Assembly (NCBI GenBank): GCA_964498075.1
Contig: CAZCGA010000198.1
Coordinates: 1-9,230, forward strand
From: CAZCGA01 sp964498075
GTDB taxonomy: Bacteria; Desulfobacterota; Binatia; HRBIN30
DNA: 9,230 bases
Reading direction: 5' to 3'
The notes under the pieces are model-generated. The model was given only the letters and a program-made list of their open reading frames with translations, was not told the origin of the DNA and did not search any database. Position 1 is the stretch's first letter, and each line of letters opens with the position of its first letter. The translations under genes were made by a program, and so were the position numbers. Of this stretch, positions 1 through 7,205 are shown piece after piece.

Positions 1-2460
1 CGCGACGGCAATGCCCAGGTGGTTGGCATAGTGGGCGACGCCGGGCTGGGCAAGAGCCGCCTAAGCTTCGAGTTCCTCGAACGTTGCCGGTCGCACAACC
101 TCATGACCTATGAGACCACCGGCGTCGCGCACGGCAAGGCGACCCCGCTGGTGCCGATCCTGAAACTGTTTCGGGCGTTCTTCGGGATCACCGATCAGGA
201 CAGCCCCACCACCGCCCGCGAACGCATCGCTGGACGTCTGCTGCTGCTCGACGAGAAGTTGCGCGAGAGTCTGCCGCTGAATTTCGACTTCCTGGGCTAT
301 CCTGATCCCGAGAACCCGCCGCCGAAGATGGATGCCGAGGCGCGCCAACGGCAGATGTTCGACATCGTGCGGCGGGTGACGCAGGCGCGCGGGCAGAAGG
401 AAACCCAGGTCGTCTTGCTGGAGGACCTGCACTGGTTCGACGGCGCCAGCGCCGCCTACCTGGAGCCATTGATCGAAGCCGCCGTGGGGACGCGTACGCT
501 CGTGGTGCTCAATTTTCGCCCCGAGTTCCAAGCGCCGTGGATGGGCAAGTCTTACTATCTCCAACTGCCGCTCGGCCCGCTTGGCCCCGATGCCATCCGC
601 GAGCTGCTGGATGCGCTGCTGGGCAAGGACCCCAGCATCAAGGGCCTCGCCGAGGCCATCCATTCCCGCACCGCAGGCAATCCCTTCTTCACCGAAGAGG
701 TCGTCCAGAACCTCATCGAGACGAGCAAGCTGCAAGGCTCCAAGGGCGCCTACAAGCTCGTCATGGCGGTCAGCAAGTTGGAAGTACCAAGTTCGGTGCA
801 CGCATTGCTGGCGGCGCGCATCGACCGGCTGGCCGAACGCGAAAAGGATGTTCTCCAAACCGCCGCCGTCATCGGTCGGGAGTTCGACGAACCTACGCTG
901 GCAGCCGTTGTCGAGCAGGACGCACCGCAACTGCGCGAAGCACTCCAAAAACTCAAGGACACCGAGTTCGTTTACGAGCAGTCGCTCTATCCGGTCACCG
1001 AGTATCTCTTCAAGCATCCACTGACCCAGGAAGTGGCCCTCGCTTCCCAGCTGCAGGAGAAGCGCAAGAAGTTGCACGCGGCGGTCGCGCAAGTCATCGA
1101 GGCCGCACACACTGCCGATCTTGACCAGCAATCGGCGCTGCTGGCGCATCATTGGGAACAGTCCGGCAACCTCGCGCAAGCGGTACGCTGGCATCGACGC
1201 GCCGCCGAATGGACCAGCACAAGAGATTCAGTTGAAGGCCTCAAACACTGGGGCAAGGTTCGTGACCTTGGACACTCGCTCAGCGATGAAGAGGCCAAGG
1301 ATTCACGCCTGCGCGCGTGCGTTGCCATATTAGCGCAGGGCTGGCGAGTAGGGATCGGTGGCAGCGAGGCGCGCGGCTGCCTCGACGAGGCTCGCACATT
1401 GGCTCAGCAATTGGATCGACCGTCAGCTTTCGCTGTTGCGCTTGCGAGCGTCGGAACGTCTCTGACGATGCGCGGTAAAATGGGCGAGGCACTCAAGTAC
1501 ACGGAAGAGGCCTTCGGAATGATTGACGGCGACATGGCGGTCGATGAAAGAGTAGCAATTGAAGTCCACCATACGTACTCTCTCTTTGTCGCAGGCAATC
1601 TCTCGCGCGCGCTTGCAGGGCTTGATCACATCATTGAGCTCTGTGACGCCGATCCTTCGCCGGGCCGTGAACTGCTCAATTTCAGTGCCTGGACCTGGGC
1701 GGAAACCTTTAGGGCTGCGTTGCTCGCACAAGCTGGCCGTTTCGATGAATGGCGGCCAGCGCTTGATCGTGCCATTCGTCTGTTGAGAGAGCACAATGAG
1801 AGAGATATTCTCCCTCGCGGGCTGAGTGAACTCATCCTTGGCACTTATCTCGCCCGTGGAACATCCCGTACTGCACCATCTGATCTCCGCCAAGCCGCAT
1901 TGGAGGCATTGGAAATTAGTCAGGCGACGAGCATTCAATACCACCAAATTCTCTGCTCGTTAGTCCTCGCCGTCGCCCAGTATTTGAATGGCGACTATGG
2001 CGATTGCGAGGAGCAGATGGCCAATTCGCTAAATTGGGCCAGGACCGCAGAGGAGCCATTAGATTTTCAGGCTTGGTTTCTGGCCGTCTACGCCGATTCT
2101 TGCATGGCACGCGGTGATGCCCAGGCGGCGATCAGCAAGGCGCGCGAAGGAATCGTGGCGGCAGATGCGGGCGTTGCGTGGTTTCAGGGCGCACTCGCTC
2201 GCACGGTATTGGCCGATGCACTCATTCAAGCAGGCGCGCCGCACGCCGAAGTAAGAGCCGTCATCGCCGAAGCCTACGAATTGGTGCGCAAGAGTGGCGG
2301 CAACTCGCTGCTGCCGCGACTGCGCGAAGCGGAGGCACGGCTCGCCGGGCGCAGCGACCACGTCGCCCTCCAAGCCGGTTTGCGCGAAGCCGAAGCCATG
2401 TACCGCGCCATGGGCGCGCCTGATCCGGCGGACCGTTTGATGAAGGAACTGACGTCGTGA
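1..2460 (+). CDS. AAA_16/STAND-type ATPase with TPR-like C-terminus; 3' part of a cyclase-ATPase signalling protein (copy A, 5' end outside window)
   Basis: The reading frame is open from base 1, so the start lies upstream; 819 residues are visible. Counting the codon at base 1 as residue 1, a Walker A motif (GDAGLGKS) lies at residues 12-19 and a Walker B motif (VVLLED, then LHW) at 137-142. A GNPFFTEEV segment and a winged-helix-like stretch (VPSSVHALLAARIDRLAERE) follow, as in AAA_16 ATPases attached to class III cyclases. From about residue 320 to the end the protein is alpha-helical and TPR-like, probably a ligand- or protein-sensing scaffold. The ATPase would act as a nucleotide-driven switch in the cytoplasm. 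By analogy with the paralogs at 2457 and 8886, the missing N-terminus probably carries zinc ribbons and a cyclase domain; this is inference. The stop overlaps the next gene by four bases (GTGA). The TPR part has visibly lower GC than the ends. Confidence 0.9.
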   Translation, partial: RDGNAQVVGIVGDAGLGKSRLSFEFLERCRSHNLMTYETTGVAHGKATPLVPILKLFRAFFGITDQDSPTTARERIAGRLLLLDEKLRESLPLNFDFLGYPDPENPPPKMDAEARQRQMFDIVRRVTQARGQKETQVVLLEDLHWFDGASAAYLEPLIEAAVGTRTLVVLNFRPEFQAPWMGKSYYLQLPLGPLGPDAIRELLDALLGKDPSIKGLAEAIHSRTAGNPFFTEEVVQNLIETSKLQGSKGAYKLVMAVSKLEVPSSVHALLAARIDRLAEREKDVLQTAAVIGREFDEPTLAAVVEQDAPQLREALQKLKDTEFVYEQSLYPVTEYLFKHPLTQEVALASQLQEKRKKLHAAVAQVIEAAHTADLDQQSALLAHHWEQSGNLAQAVRWHRRAAEWTSTRDSVEGLKHWGKVRDLGHSLSDEEAKDSRLRACVAILAQGWRVGIGGSEARGCLDEARTLAQQLDRPSAFAVALASVGTSLTMRGKMGEALKYTEEAFGMIDGDMAVDERVAIEVHHTYSLFVAGNLSRALAGLDHIIELCDADPSPGRELLNFSAWTWAETFRAALLAQAGRFDEWRPALDRAIRLLREHNERDILPRGLSELILGTYLARGTSRTAPSDLRQAALEALEISQATSIQYHQILCSLVLAVAQYLNGDYGDCEEQMANSLNWARTAEEPLDFQAWFLAVYADSCMARGDAQAAISKAREGIVAADAGVAWFQGALARTVLADALIQAGAPHAEVRAVIAEAYELVRKSGGNSLLPRLREAEARLAGRSDHVALQAGLREAEAMYRAMGAPDPADRLMKELTS
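2443..2447 (+). promoter_or_regulatory. Ribosome binding site for the GTG start at 2457
   Basis: AAGGA lies nine bases before the GTG at 2457, inside the end of the upstream coding region. It supports the GTG start, which places the first zinc-ribbon cysteine at residue 3, exactly as in the paralog starting at 8886. With the four-base GTGA overlap it suggests translational coupling. Confidence 0.6.
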
Positions 2461-2816
2461 AATGCGCTGCCTGCGGTCATGAGAACCGTCCTGGCGCGAA
2501 ATTCTGCGAAGAGTGCAGCGTGTCAACCAAACGCCTTTGCACAAGCTGTGGATCTGAGCTGCGCCCCATGGCGAAGTTCTGCGACGAGTGCGGCCAGGCC
2601 TCCCAACGATCACCTGCCGCCTACACCCCCAAACACCTCGCCGACAAAATCCTGCAATCCAAGTCCGCCCTCGAAGCCTGCCCTGAGCCTGGTCGAAGGG
2701 GCGAGCGCAAGCAGGTCACCGTCCTGTTCGCCGACGTGAAAGGGTCGATGGACCTCGCCGGTCAGGTCGATGCGGAGGACTGGCACCGCATCATGGATCG
2801 CTTCTTCGCCATCTGA
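2457..2816 (+). pseudogene. N-terminal remnant of a zinc-ribbon class III cyclase (copy B, 5' piece)
   Basis: This 119-residue frame encodes two zinc ribbons with cysteines at 3/6, 17/20, 28/31 and 42/45. A linker containing YTPKHLADKILQSKS follows, then the first strand and helix of a class III nucleotidyl cyclase (VTVLFADVKGS, metal-binding Asp at 93). It stops right after MDRFFAI, where the family normally continues for well over 100 more cyclase residues with the second metal Asp and the transition-state Asn/Arg. Cyclase activity from this piece is therefore not expected. The stop lies at the edge of a 97-bp inverted-repeat element, after which TPR sequence of the same family resumes in a different frame. 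Residues 74-81 (ACPEPGRR) are a 24-bp in-frame insertion absent from the paralog at 8886. The remnant could still be translated as a small zinc-ribbon protein. Confidence 0.8.
2676..2700 (+). repeat. CCTGAGC-type interspersed repeat inserted in frame
   Basis: The core CCTGAGCCTGGTCGAAGGG (2682-2700) matches two other + strand copies in the window (2883-2901 and 5387-5404) and one inverted copy at 5328-5342. Compared with the paralogous sequence near 9180, exactly 24 bases (2676-2699) are extra here. They add eight codons between the linker and the cyclase domain. The short repeat type is familiar from translated environmental genomes as LSLVEG/LSKVEG-like peptides. Confidence 0.7.
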
Positions 2817-2913
2817 TGTAGGGGCACCCCTTGTGGGTGCCCTCTTCACGGGCGAGGCGGGCAGGGCGGGCACAAGGCCTGTCCTGAGCAAAGTCGAAGG
2901 GCCCGCCCCTACA
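2817..2913. repeat. 97-bp palindromic MITE-like element interrupting copy B
   Basis: The ends form a perfect 9-bp terminal inverted repeat, TGTAGGGGC (2817-2825) and GCCCCTACA (2905-2913). Inside are a perfect 8-bp hairpin, GGGCACCC (2822-2829) and GGGTGCCC (2835-2842), and a second inverted pair, GGCGGGC (2865-2871) and GCCCGCC (2901-2907). A CCTGAGCAAAGTCGAAGGG repeat (2883-2901) lies between the arms of the second pair. The element has no coding capacity of its own. Cyclase-family coding sequence lies on both sides, but the cyclase core and ATPase that should lie between are gone. It may be a small non-autonomous element or a stitched repeat left at a deletion junction. Confidence 0.7.
2883..2901 (+). 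repeat. CCTGAGC-type interspersed repeat inside the 97-bp element
   Basis: The 19-base sequence CCTGAGCAAAGTCGAAGGG differs from the copy at 2682-2700 in three central bases only. It sits inside the right half of the 97-bp element that separates the two halves of copy B. Confidence 0.65.
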
Positions 2914-4468
2914 ACGACTCACCTGGCCGAGGCACTGCACGCGCTCAAGAGCGCCGAGTTCATCTACGAGCAGGCGCTCTACCCGGTGGCTGAGTACATC
3001 TTCAAGCACCCGCTGACGCAGGAGGTGGCGTACGGCTCGCAGCTGCAGGAACGCCGCGCGCAGGTGCACGCCGCCGTGGCGCGCGCCATCGAGGCAACCA
3101 ACTCCGACAAGCTCGACGAGCAGGCGGCCCTCCTGGCGCACCACTGGGAGGGGGCTTGCGAGGCGCTGACTGCTGCGCGCTGGCACCGGCGCGCGGCCGG
3201 GTGGGCGGGGCGTAGCGATCCCACGCAGGGGATGCGGCACATGCGACGCATGCTGGCGCTCACCGATGGCCTCGACGCCTCGGACGAGCGCCGCGAGCTG
3301 CGGCTCGACGCCTGCGGCAGTCTGCTCGGTCAGGGCGGCTGGCGAGTGGGCCTCTCGTCGGAGGAGGTCGAGCAGTTGTTCGCCGAAGGGCGAGAGCTGG
3401 CCACCCAGTCCGGCGATGTCGACAAGGCCATCGGCATGTACGCCGGCTATGCAGTAGTGCTCGGCGTCGGTGGCGACGCGCGCCGCTATCATGAGATCTC
3501 CCGCGCGGCGTTCGACCTGATCGAGTCGTCGACCAGTCCGGGGCCGGCGGCCATCGCACTCGTCGGGATGTCCTACAGCTCACTCTGCCTCGGGCGCATC
3601 CGCGACGCCCTGGAGTTCGCCGAACGCCTGACCTCCCTGGTGGAGGGAGATGCGAACGCCGGCATCGAGACGGCCGGCATCAGCGCCCTGGATTGGAGCT
3701 TCCTGATGCGCGCTTGGCTGCGCGCGTCGCTCGGGTGTCTCGACGACGCCCGGACACTGGTACGCGAGGCGATGCGGCTTTGCCGCTCTCGGGATCCGGG
3801 TGACAACCTGACCTGGAGTCTCGGCACGGCCGCCGAAATCGCCGACTTCTCGGGAGACCGCGAGGTGAGCCCGCGCGCCCAGGAGGCGCGCCGATACGCC
3901 CTGGAAGCGGTCGATCTCGCCGAACGCATCGGCAGCCCCTACACGCGCGCCATCGCGTACCGGCGGCTCGGCGTCGCCCACCTGCCGCACAACGACTGGC
4001 GCAGCGCCGCCGAGGCGCTGGAAACCGCGCTGGCGCTGGCGCGCCAGCACCACACCGGCCTCGACCAGGAGTCACTCATGCTGGCCGAACTGTCGCGTGC
4101 CTACGTCGGCGCCAACGACGCCGCGCGGGCGCGCGCTGGCAGAACAGTCGATCGAGCGCGCCCGCGCCCAGGGTACGCTGTACTTCGAAGCCCATGGGCA
4201 GCTCGCGCTGGCGCGAGCCCTGCGCGCCGACCAGAGCGCCGGTGCCGGCGACGCGATCGAGCGTTGCCTGGGCCGCGCCCTCGAACTGGTACGCGAAACG
4301 GAGGGTCGAGTCCTCGAGCCGCAGATCATCGAGGAGCGCGCGCGCCTGGCCGCGCTGCGTGGTGACGACGCCGTGGCGGCAGCCGAGCTGCGGCGCGCGC
4401 ACGCCTTGTACGTCGAGATCGGCGCCGGCGGTCACGCGGAGCGGCTGGCGGAAGAGATGGGTCGTTAG
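2914..4468 (+). pseudogene. C-terminal TPR remnant of a cyclase-ATPase protein (copy B, 3' piece, frameshifted)
   Basis: Homology to copy A resumes at about 2920 (HLAEALHALKSAEFIYEQ against QLREALQKLKDTEFVYEQ) and continues through the helical region: EYIFKHPLTQEVA, EQAALLAHHWE, RWHRRAAGW, GGWRVGL. The frame holds to about 4131, then shifts. The continuation ALAEQSIERARAQGTLYFEAHGQLALARAL is in the next frame and ends at the TAG at 4466-4468, where copy A's C-terminal pattern also ends. Without the shift the first frame would run on to 4365 as unrelated Arg/Pro-rich sequence. The shift lies in an alternating GC run (4121-4136) and could be a mutation or a sequencing error. The piece lacks the ATPase motifs and has no convincing start of its own. 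It is much richer in GC than copy A. Confidence 0.8.
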
Positions 4469-4562
4469 CGACCGGCACGTGGATGCCTCCACGCCCGGAC
4501 GCTCGCACCGAACCACGCCGACGCAAACGCATTGACCGCGCCACGTCGGCGGCGCTGCACAC

Positions 4563-4603
4563 CACGGGACCACGAGCCGTGGCCCGTGTGCCCGTTCCTT
4601 TTT
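4563..4603 (+). terminator. Possible intrinsic terminator after copy B
   Basis: CACGGG-A-CCACG (4563-4574) pairs with CGTGG-CCCGTG (4578-4588) across an AGC loop, giving an 11-bp GC-rich stem with one bulged A. Five T residues lie at 4599-4603. The ten-base gap between stem and T-run is longer than in a classical terminator, so the call is tentative. The location, about 95 bases after the copy B stop, fits. Confidence 0.4.
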
Positions 4604-4807
4604 GACCCGCGTGTCAGAAGGGCGCACAGCGATTTGGGCGCCAGACATTGGGCCGTCCAGGCGCGGACCGTCCGAATGCGGCGATCTGACCCAGGCACCG
4701 CCGGAGCACCGTGAGCGCGGCTCGGTGCAACCGCCATGGCACGAGCACTGCTCCGTCGCACTCAGCAGTGGTGGAAACTGACGTGCCTGAAGGTGCCAGC
4801 GCGCACC

Positions 4808-4815
4808 AGGAAGGA
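4808..4815 (+). promoter_or_regulatory. Strong ribosome binding site for the gene at 4824
   Basis: AGGAAGGA ends eight bases before the ATG at 4824, a near-ideal Shine-Dalgarno placement. It is the best evidence that this short frame is a real gene and that 4824 is its start. Confidence 0.65.
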
Positions 4816-4823
4816 CCGAGAGT

Positions 4824-5201
4824 ATGTCTGCCGAACAGATTTCGAGGCGCCACAGTACGGCCGGCGCAACCCATTCCGAAGCCCAGGCCGAGTTCGATCT
4901 CGACGCGATCTTACAGAACTGGCGCTTCATCGCGGCAATTGCCTGGGAGGGTTATCTGAGCCACGGGCGGGGGATCGTCAAGATCACCGTCAGCGGTGAG
5001 CGCGCCGACGTCGCGTACCGCGGCGGCGCATTCAGGGCCCATGAGGTCGGCTGTGTCGACTCCTACGACCCGCAAGAGCAACTGGTGCTGGTCGTCTGCC
5101 ACCAAAGCCACGAAACCCTGTATCTACTCGCGGGCTACCCGTCACCCCCACGATGTTTTGCCAACGCCTCTGCCAGAATGATGCAAGCGACCGTGCACTA
5201 G
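4824..5201 (+). CDS. Hypothetical protein, 125 aa
   Basis: I do not recognise a named family. The first 25 or so residues are polar and probably disordered (MSAEQISRRHSTAGATHSEA). A compact-looking core follows, with NWRFIAAIAWEGYLSHGRGIV at about 32-52, alternating strand-like segments (VKITVSGERADVAY, EQLVLVVCHQ, ETLYLLAGY) and a SPPRCFANASA stretch near 107-117. This suggests a small mixed alpha/beta cytoplasmic protein, with no signal peptide or membrane helix. The start is supported by AGGAAGGA eight bases upstream. The gene stands alone between the copy B remnant and a fold-back repeat. Its TAG stop (5199-5201) coincides with the likely left tip of that repeat, so the last residues may have been changed by insertion. 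Function is unknown. Confidence 0.7.
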   Translation: MSAEQISRRHSTAGATHSEAQAEFDLDAILQNWRFIAAIAWEGYLSHGRGIVKITVSGERADVAYRGGAFRAHEVGCVDSYDPQEQLVLVVCHQSHETLYLLAGYPSPPRCFANASARMMQATVH

Positions 5202-5327
5202 GTGCTGCTGTTCAGAATTGCGATGACGTATCCGCCTAGCACAACCTCCCCCGTCCCCTCCTTGGAAAGGAGGGGAGATTTGCATTCCCCCTCCTTTCCG
5301 AGACTGTCGATTTTCTCGCAAACAGTG

Positions 5328-5342
5328 CTTCGACAAGCTCAG
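5328..5342 (-). repeat. CCTGAGC-type repeat, inverted copy
   Basis: CTTCGACAAGCTCAG is the reverse complement of bases 5388-5402. The pair forms the innermost long stem of the fold-back element and belongs to the same repeat type seen at 2682 and 2883. Confidence 0.65.
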
Positions 5343-5386
5343 CACGAGCGGTTGGGGATTCAATTTCAAAGAAGAATTCCGCTCAC

Positions 5387-5404
5387 CCTGAGCTTGTCGA
5401 AGGG
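5387..5404 (+). repeat. CCTGAGC-type repeat, direct copy
   Basis: CCTGAGCTTGTCGAAGGG is the most regular copy of the short repeat in the window. It is the right partner of the inverted copy at 5328-5342 within the fold-back element. Confidence 0.65.
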
Positions 5405-5545
5405 TCTGCCTCGCGTTTATCGACAGTCTCCTCCAAGGAGGGGGTTAGGGGGCGGTTGAGCCCGATGAAACGTCACCGCAATTCTGAAAACCGGCACTAA
5501 GGGAGCACCCGCCGCACTGCTGTGTCGCCGGGCAGCCGTCCGACC

Positions 5546-5557
5546 CGGATCGATCCG
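5546..5557. promoter_or_regulatory. 12-bp perfect palindrome upstream of the amidase
   Basis: CGGATCGATCCG is a perfect palindrome about 80 bases before the amidase start, in the 136-base gap after the fold-back element. It could be an operator for a dimeric repressor. There is only one copy and no clear -35/-10 pair nearby, so this is a weak call. Confidence 0.2.
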
Positions 5558-5617
5558 CTGCGCGCCACGATGGCGGTTCTCTTTACCGCACAACCGAAAC
5601 GTGGGAACGTCGCATGC

Positions 5618-5623
5618 GGAGGG
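5618..5623 (+). promoter_or_regulatory. Ribosome binding site for the amidase
   Basis: GGAGGG lies 12 bases before the ATG at 5636, slightly long spacing but the only purine-rich match. It supports 5636 over internal starts. Confidence 0.45.
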
Positions 5624-5635
5624 TAGAGAGAACGG

Positions 5636-7087
5636 ATGAAGCTTGCCGAGTACGCCAACTATGATGCGCTTGGTCTTGCCGAGTTGGTCGCGAAGAAGCA
5701 CGTGTCGCCGAAGGAGCTCGCTGAGACCGCAGCACAGGCCATCGAGGCGATCAATCCGGCCGTCAACGCGGTCGTCGAGATGTATCCGGACCGGATCGAT
5801 GCACTCGACGAGAAGACGCTCGGGGCTGGCCCCTTCCGTGGCGTACCGTTTCTGATGAAGGATGTGTTCGGGCATGAGGCCGGCCGCAAGATCGAGTTCG
5901 GCAGCCGGCTCTGCCGGGGCATGATCGCGCCGCAGGACACGCATTTGTTCGAGCTCCTCAGAGCATCGGGGGTCAACATCCTCGGCCGCTCAGCCGCGCC
6001 GGAGTACTCCATGTCCGGCACGACCGAAGGTGCCCTCTACGGCAACACTTCCACACCCTGGAAGAAGGGTTACTCCGCAGGTGGCTCGACGGGCGGTGGA
6101 ATGGCCGCCGTGATCGCCGGCATGGTGCCCATCGCGCACGGGTCGGATATCGGCGGGTCGATCCGCATCCCGGCGAGTTATTGCGGCGGCGTGGGTCTCA
6201 AGCCCTCACGCGGGCGCATCTCGTTCGGGCCGCTGCTGGACGAGGGCGGATATGGCCTGGCCCAGAACTTCGTACAGACGAAGACCGTCCGGGACGCCGC
6301 ATGCATGCTCGATTGTCTCGCCGTGCCACAGCCGGGCGATCCGTTCATCATCCCGAAGCCGGCGGAGTCCTACGCGGCGCTCGCGCGAAAGCCGCCGCCG
6401 AGGCTCCGGATCGGCTGGTCGACGCAGGCCCTCATGGGCGTCGAGACCGATACGGAAGTTGCCAAGGCGGTCGCGCGCGTTGCGACGGTGCTCGCAGAAA
6501 TGGGGCACCAGGTGTCGGAGGAGAGCCCACGCTTCGATGGCCTGGATGCCATGCGTAACATGGCGGACGTCTGGTTCTTCGGCTTCGACCTGCGGCTCGA
6601 TGGCTACGCGAAGCGGAGCGGCCACGCCGTCGGTTCCGACACGCTCGAGCCGGTCATCCTCATGATCTACGAACACGCCAAGCTGATGAAGCCCGCGCAG
6701 TTCCTCAATGCCATGGCGGCCCTCAATACGACGCGCCGCCAGCTCGGCCGCTATTTCACGGCGTACGATATCTGGCTGTCTCCAACGACGCCCAAGGCTG
6801 CGGAGCCCTGGGGCACCTACAATCTCGGGCGGACCGACGTGACGATGGAGAACCTCGTCGAGAAGATATTCCGGGGGACGTGCCAGTTCACGTTGCCGCA
6901 TAACATCATGGGAACACCCGCCATCTCACTGCCGCTGGCGATGCACTCCGCCGGCCTGCCGATCGGCATCCAGCTGGGCGCCAAGCCCGCGGATGAGCAC
7001 CTCATCCTGCAGCTTGCCGCCGCGCTCGAAGCCGCGCTGCCCTGGGCGGGCCGTGTGCCGCCGTGGCACGTGTCGAAGGCCGCATGA
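5636..7087 (+). CDS. Amidase signature family hydrolase (NylA-like branch)
   Basis: This 483-residue protein has the normal length for an amidase-signature enzyme, which hydrolyses a carboxamide or cyclic amide to acid and amine or ammonia. The catalytic triad is complete. Lys75 lies in GVPFLMKD, the cis-Ser is Ser151 in GGSTGGG, and the nucleophile is Ser175 in GSDIGGSIRIPA; the 24-residue spacing of the two serines matches the family. The second serine of the usual GGSSGG is Thr here, which leaves the triad intact. RGRISFGP, WLSPTTP, MGTPAISLPL and the ending AAALEAALPWAGR resemble 6-aminohexanoate cyclic-dimer hydrolase and related amidases rather than GatA, but the substrate cannot be read from sequence. 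No signal peptide or membrane segment is seen, so it is probably cytoplasmic. It is separated by 118 bases from the next gene and shows no functional link to it. Confidence 0.93.
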   Translation: MKLAEYANYDALGLAELVAKKHVSPKELAETAAQAIEAINPAVNAVVEMYPDRIDALDEKTLGAGPFRGVPFLMKDVFGHEAGRKIEFGSRLCRGMIAPQDTHLFELLRASGVNILGRSAAPEYSMSGTTEGALYGNTSTPWKKGYSAGGSTGGGMAAVIAGMVPIAHGSDIGGSIRIPASYCGGVGLKPSRGRISFGPLLDEGGYGLAQNFVQTKTVRDAACMLDCLAVPQPGDPFIIPKPAESYAALARKPPPRLRIGWSTQALMGVETDTEVAKAVARVATVLAEMGHQVSEESPRFDGLDAMRNMADVWFFGFDLRLDGYAKRSGHAVGSDTLEPVILMIYEHAKLMKPAQFLNAMAALNTTRRQLGRYFTAYDIWLSPTTPKAAEPWGTYNLGRTDVTMENLVEKIFRGTCQFTLPHNIMGTPAISLPLAMHSAGLPIGIQLGAKPADEHLILQLAAALEAALPWAGRVPPWHVSKAA

Positions 7088-7102
7088 AGTCCCAGCTCTT
7101 CT

Positions 7103-7150
7103 GACGCGATCCTCGATCGCTTCTTTGCGATCCTCACCGACGGCGCTCGC
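7103..7150 (+). pseudogene. Short remnant of a zinc-ribbon cyclase domain (copy C, 5' scrap)
   Basis: These 48 bases encode DAILDRFFAILTDGAR. That matches the segment just after the first metal-binding Asp of this cyclase family, and six residues (DRFFAI) are identical to the last six of the copy B piece ending at 2816. There is no start, no zinc ribbon before it and no cyclase core after it. It lies 15 bases after the amidase stop. The match is short, so chance is possible, but a second remnant of the same family at 8704-8889 makes a deleted copy plausible. Confidence 0.45.
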
Positions 7151-7205
7151 GGTGCGACGGGTCGCCAGCCTTTCAATTCGGTTTCAATTGCGTCAAGATC
7201 CCCAA

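Larger units (their letters stand above)
4469..4823. other. Intergenic region, no gene recognised
   Basis: This 355-base stretch separates the end of the copy B remnant from the hypothetical gene at 4824. Short open frames on both strands have no recognisable domain, ribosome site or family-like pattern and look like chance in high-GC DNA. Apart from the hairpin at 4563-4588 and the ribosome site near the right end, I see nothing supported. Confidence 0.6.
5199..5499. repeat. About 300-bp fold-back element with nested inverted repeats
   Basis: Nested inverted pairs run inward. TTCAGAATTGCGATGACGT (5211-5229) pairs with 5470-5488 at 18 of 19 bases, and weaker pairing extends out to 5199 and 5499. 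A CT-rich arm at 5242-5266 pairs imperfectly with 5432-5458. GAGACTGTCGAT (5300-5311) pairs perfectly with 5419-5430. CTTCGACAAGCTCAG (5328-5342) pairs perfectly with 5388-5402. GAGCGG (5346-5351) pairs with CCGCTC (5379-5384). A local hairpin (5254-5263 with 5267-5276) sits in the left arm. The short centre is at about 5352-5378. No open frame resembles a transposase. The whole stretch can fold into one long cruciform or RNA stem and may also act as a terminator for the preceding gene. Confidence 0.8.

Noticed and set aside
61..1194. Long antisense open frame of 377 codons opposite copy A
   Set aside because: It is a shadow of the ATPase/TPR coding frame in high-GC DNA, shows no motif, and lies opposite clear Walker A and B motifs.
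2770..2919. Upstream extension of the copy B TPR frame back to 2770
   Set aside because: The first part is copy B cyclase sequence read out of frame, followed by the translated palindromic element; family similarity begins only at about 2920.
4076..4930. Antisense open frame of 284 codons crossing the copy B end and the intergenic region
   Set aside because: Its composition is Arg/Ser/Cys-rich with no domain pattern. It overlaps coding sequence supported by homology to copy A and the ribosome site at 4808.
5199..5499. CRISPR array or insertion sequence
   Set aside because: The repeats are inverted and nested rather than regularly spaced direct repeats, and no cas gene or transposase frame is present.
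7171..7189. Two TTTCAATT repeats eleven bases apart before the cyclase-hydrolase start
   Set aside because: Only two short copies with no promoter-like context; too little to call an operator.
6993..7205. Upstream extension of the cyclase-hydrolase frame
   Set aside because: The extension lies inside the amidase coding region in another frame and is Arg/Ser-rich. The cyclase domain begins just after ATG 7206.
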